Of a DNA stretch of 64,000 bases, positions 62,282 to 64,000 are shown in pieces. Source of the stretch: Nevskiales bacterium (GTDB taxonomy: Bacteria; Pseudomonadota; Gammaproteobacteria; Nevskiales; Nevskiaceae); the NCBI GenBank assembly GCA_028698335.1, contig JAQVDP010000008.1, positions 62,001 through 126,000 on the forward strand, in the 5' to 3' direction. The notes below the pieces were generated by a model. The model was not told where the DNA came from, made no database searches, and saw only the letters and a list, made by a program, of their open reading frames with translations. A program made the position numbers and the translations under genes. Every line of letters starts with the position of its first letter. The stretch's first letter is position 1.

Positions 62282-62720
62282 GACGTGAACATACGCGCCG
62301 GACCGCACCCGCAACAGGCGCGATCGCGGCTCTCCTCTGGCTCGCAAACCCGCATGCTGCCCGATCCGGGACGCCCCCTCACATGCGCGTCGCGGTCAAG
62401 GCGTTGATCGATCCGGCCACCTCGGACTGATGGATCCGGCCAGTCGCTTGATCGGCGCGGCCCTCGCACCGCCTGCCCGCACCGTCCGCGCGGGTGGCGT
62501 GCCTATAATCCCGGGCCATCCGCCTGCAACAGGCATTTGCCCTACTTTGAGTTGGGGGCAAACGGACCCGCGCTGCGCGATGATGCACCCGCTGCGGGGA
62601 TCCCATCCGCCCGCAGCCGCACGACTGCCGCGGCCAGGCGCCGGATCGGAATCCGACCGGACCGCGCGGCGTCCACAACAGTCAATTCAAGCGTCATCCA
62701 GCGAATCACGGAGGATAGAG
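62282..62720. other. Divergent intergenic region upstream of the SDR gene
   Basis: This 439-nt stretch has no gene that I can support. A perfect TATAAT is at 62504-62509, about 210 nt before the SDR start. A hairpin TTTGCCC/GGGCAAA (62536-62562) would lie in the resulting leader. No promoter for the minus-strand genes was recognised. Confidence 0.5.
62504..62509 (+). promoter_or_regulatory. Consensus -10 hexamer for the SDR transcript
   Basis: GTGCCTATAAT contains a perfect TATAAT with TG two bases upstream, near an extended -10. No good -35 box lies 17 bp upstream, so the promoter may need an activator. It implies a leader of roughly 200 nt. Confidence 0.4.
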
Positions 62721-63488
62721 GTGCAGACAGCAGATCACGTCATTCTGGTCACCGGCGGCGCGTCCGGTCTCGGCGAGGCCACGGTACGGCGCTTCGTCGC
62801 CGCCGGCGGCAAGGCCGTCATTGCCGACTTCAACGTCGAACGCGGTCAGGCCCTGGCCGGGGAACTCGGCGCCGCCGCGCGCTTCGCCGGCGGCGACGTT
62901 GCGTCCGACAGCGACGCCCAGGCCGCCGTCAACACCGCACTCGAGGCCTTCGGCCGGATCGACGTGCTGGTCAACTGCGCCGGCATCGGCACCCCGGCCA
63001 AGGCCGTCGGCAAGGACGGTCCGCTGCCGCTGGAGGCCTTCGAGAAGGTCATCCGCGTCAACCTGACCGGCACCTTCAACATGATCCGGCTCGCGGCCGC
63101 GGCGATGCAGAAGCAGGCGCCGGACGCCGGCGGCGAGCGCGGTGTCATCATCAATACCGCGTCGGTCGCCGCGTTCGACGGCCAGATCGGCCAGCCGGCC
63201 TACGCCGCGTCGAAGGCCGGCGTCGTCGGCATGACCCTGCCGCTGGCGCGGGAGTTCGCGCGCTCGGGCATCCGCGTCGTCACCATCGCACCGGGCCTGT
63301 TCCTGACCCCGATGATGCAGGGGCTGCCGCAGGAAGCGCAGGATTCGCTCGGCATGCAGGTGCCGTTCCCGTCGCGCCTCGGTCAGCCGGCCGAATTCGC
63401 CCAGCTGGTCCAGTCGATCGTCGAGAACCCGATGCTCAACGGCGAAACGATCCGCCTCGACGGCGCGATCCGCATGGCTCCGAAGTAA
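62721..63488 (+). CDS. SDR-family 3-hydroxyacyl-CoA dehydrogenase (HSD17B10-like)
   Basis: A 255-residue classical [39 protein letters not shown], the catalytic YAASKAG, and [12 protein letters not shown]. The phrases [18 protein letters not shown] and APGLFLTPM match the HSD17B10/FadB2-like type that oxidises 3-hydroxyacyl-CoA. GTG start with GGAGGAT eight bases before it. The acyl-CoA synthetase gene follows after 164 nt. Confidence 0.88.
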   Translation: MQTADHVILVTGGASGLGEATVRRFVAAGGKAVIADFNVERGQALAGELGAAARFAGGDVASDSDAQAAVNTALEAFGRIDVLVNCAGIGTPAKAVGKDGPLPLEAFEKVIRVNLTGTFNMIRLAAAAMQKQAPDAGGERGVIINTASVAAFDGQIGQPAYAASKAGVVGMTLPLAREFARSGIRVVTIAPGLFLTPMMQGLPQEAQDSLGMQVPFPSRLGQPAEFAQLVQSIVENPMLNGETIRLDGAIRMAPK

Positions 63489-63544
63489 CGCCGCAGCCGA
63501 CTCGGCAAAATCGGCGGTCTGCAGGTAGAGTAGGCGACCGCCCC

Positions 63545-63596
63545 GGACCGCACAGCGGTCCGACGCCCGTGCTCCCGTCCGTGTGGCGGGAGCACG
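63545..63596. other. Two hairpins between the SDR and acyl-CoA synthetase genes
   Basis: GGACCG-CACAG-CGGTCC (63545-63561) and CGTGCTCCCG-TCCGTGTGG-CGGGAGCACG (63568-63596, 10-bp arms) follow the SDR stop. No T-run follows, so they may be part of a leader or a rho-assisted end. Confidence 0.5.
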
Positions 63597-63652
63597 CAGG
63601 CCCGGGGAACAACGCTGGATTCAGCGGCAAATGACGAGGCGAGGAGAGCGCC

Positions 63653-64000
63653 GTGACACAAGAAAAGGCTTTGCGCACGCCCCTGGCGTGCCTGTACCAC
63701 TGGGAAAAGACACGCCCGGACACGATCCACTTCACCCAGCCAACCGGTAACGGCCAGGTCGTCGACTACACCTGGAAGCAGGCGATGGACCAGGCCCGGC
63801 GCATGGCCGCGTACCTGCGTTCGCTGAACCTGCCCGAACACAGCCAGATCGCGCTGCTGGGCAAGAACTCGGCGCACTGGATCATCGCCGACTGGGCGAT
63901 CTGGCTCGCCGGACACGTCACCGTGCCGCTGTATCCGACGCTCAACGCCGAAACGGTGCGCTACATCCTCGACCACTCCGGGTCGCGCGTCCTGTTCGTC
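63653..64000 (+). CDS. Long-chain acyl-CoA synthetase (AMP-forming), N-terminal part
   Basis: The GTG start follows GAGGAGA and the frame stays open for 116 codons to the window end. The protein begins VTQEKALRTPLACLYHWE; WKQAMDQARRMAAYL and QIALLGKNSAHWIIADWAIW are followed by VPLYPTLNAETVRYI. These are the N-terminal features of fatty-acyl-CoA ligases. The ATP-binding motif lies beyond the edge. It would activate the acids imported by FadL. Confidence 0.85.
   Translation, partial: MTQEKALRTPLACLYHWEKTRPDTIHFTQPTGNGQVVDYTWKQAMDQARRMAAYLRSLNLPEHSQIALLGKNSAHWIIADWAIWLAGHVTVPLYPTLNAETVRYILDHSGSRVLFV

Overview
This is chromosomal DNA from a GC-rich gammaproteobacterium. Housekeeping blocks support that class: trxA-rho divergent from rhlB, coaBC-dut-argB beside pyrE and an exonuclease III gene, asmA-mutY-yggX, thiG/trmB, rpmB-rpmG, and tRNAs with encoded CCA that resemble the E. 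coli ones. The mixture with lipid, ester and fatty-acid catabolism genes resembles hydrocarbon- or lipid-degrading lineages such as Nevskiales, but that placement is an inference. No phage, insertion sequence or CRISPR array was seen.

Layout. 1-5.0 kb (minus): a truncated secreted protein, a lipoprotein phosphoesterase, a small exported protein, the ada-alkA alkylation-repair pair and dapA. 5.4-9.1 kb (plus): a three-gene unit (M24 peptidase-like protein, an EphD-type alpha/beta-hydrolase-SDR fusion, a PF10118 ferritin-like hydrolase) behind a palindrome-rich promoter. 9.1-10.9 kb: a DUF1579-like secreted protein and a zinc-sensor diguanylate cyclase. 10.9-20.0 kb: an AraC-type regulator divergent from an accessory locus of three lipoprotein hydrolases (SGNH esterase, DUF6351, M19-like), a cupredoxin-like protein and a ten-helix membrane protein. 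This is the best candidate here for an undescribed system.

20.0-29.8 kb: rho with a long N-terminal extension, trxA, rhlB, yrfG, cysQ, a VanY-like peptidase, the methionine salvage genes mtnB-mtnD-mtnC (with a repeat and a 39-bp duplication at the mtnC start), mgtE and rpmB-rpmG. 30-43.4 kb: two tandem TetR-like genes, radC, coaBC-dut-argB, pyrE/xthA, ampG, a DUF6763 gene, tas, prkB, trmB, paiB, thiG, tRNA-Gly(CCC) and an inverted thiS. 43.37-43.76 kb: an array of 76-77 bp structured repeats related to the single element at 26.4 kb.

43.8-48 kb: a TonB-dependent receptor divergent from a two-component system, which probably controls it. 48-54.6 kb: asmA, a START-like protein, mutY-yggX and the ergothioneine pair egtB-egtD. 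54.7-57.9 kb: tRNA-Phe, a DUF3192 lipoprotein, metY and a nitronate monooxygenase. 58.2-64 kb: a fatty-acid module with a FadL porin, an enoyl-CoA hydratase/isomerase, an acyl-CoA dehydrogenase, an acetoacetate decarboxylase-like protein, an SDR dehydrogenase and the start of an acyl-CoA synthetase; together these could import, activate and beta-oxidise acyl substrates.

Most neighbouring genes overlap by ATGA or GTGA, so translational coupling is common. Start sites were chosen from Shine-Dalgarno sequences, family length and such overlaps.
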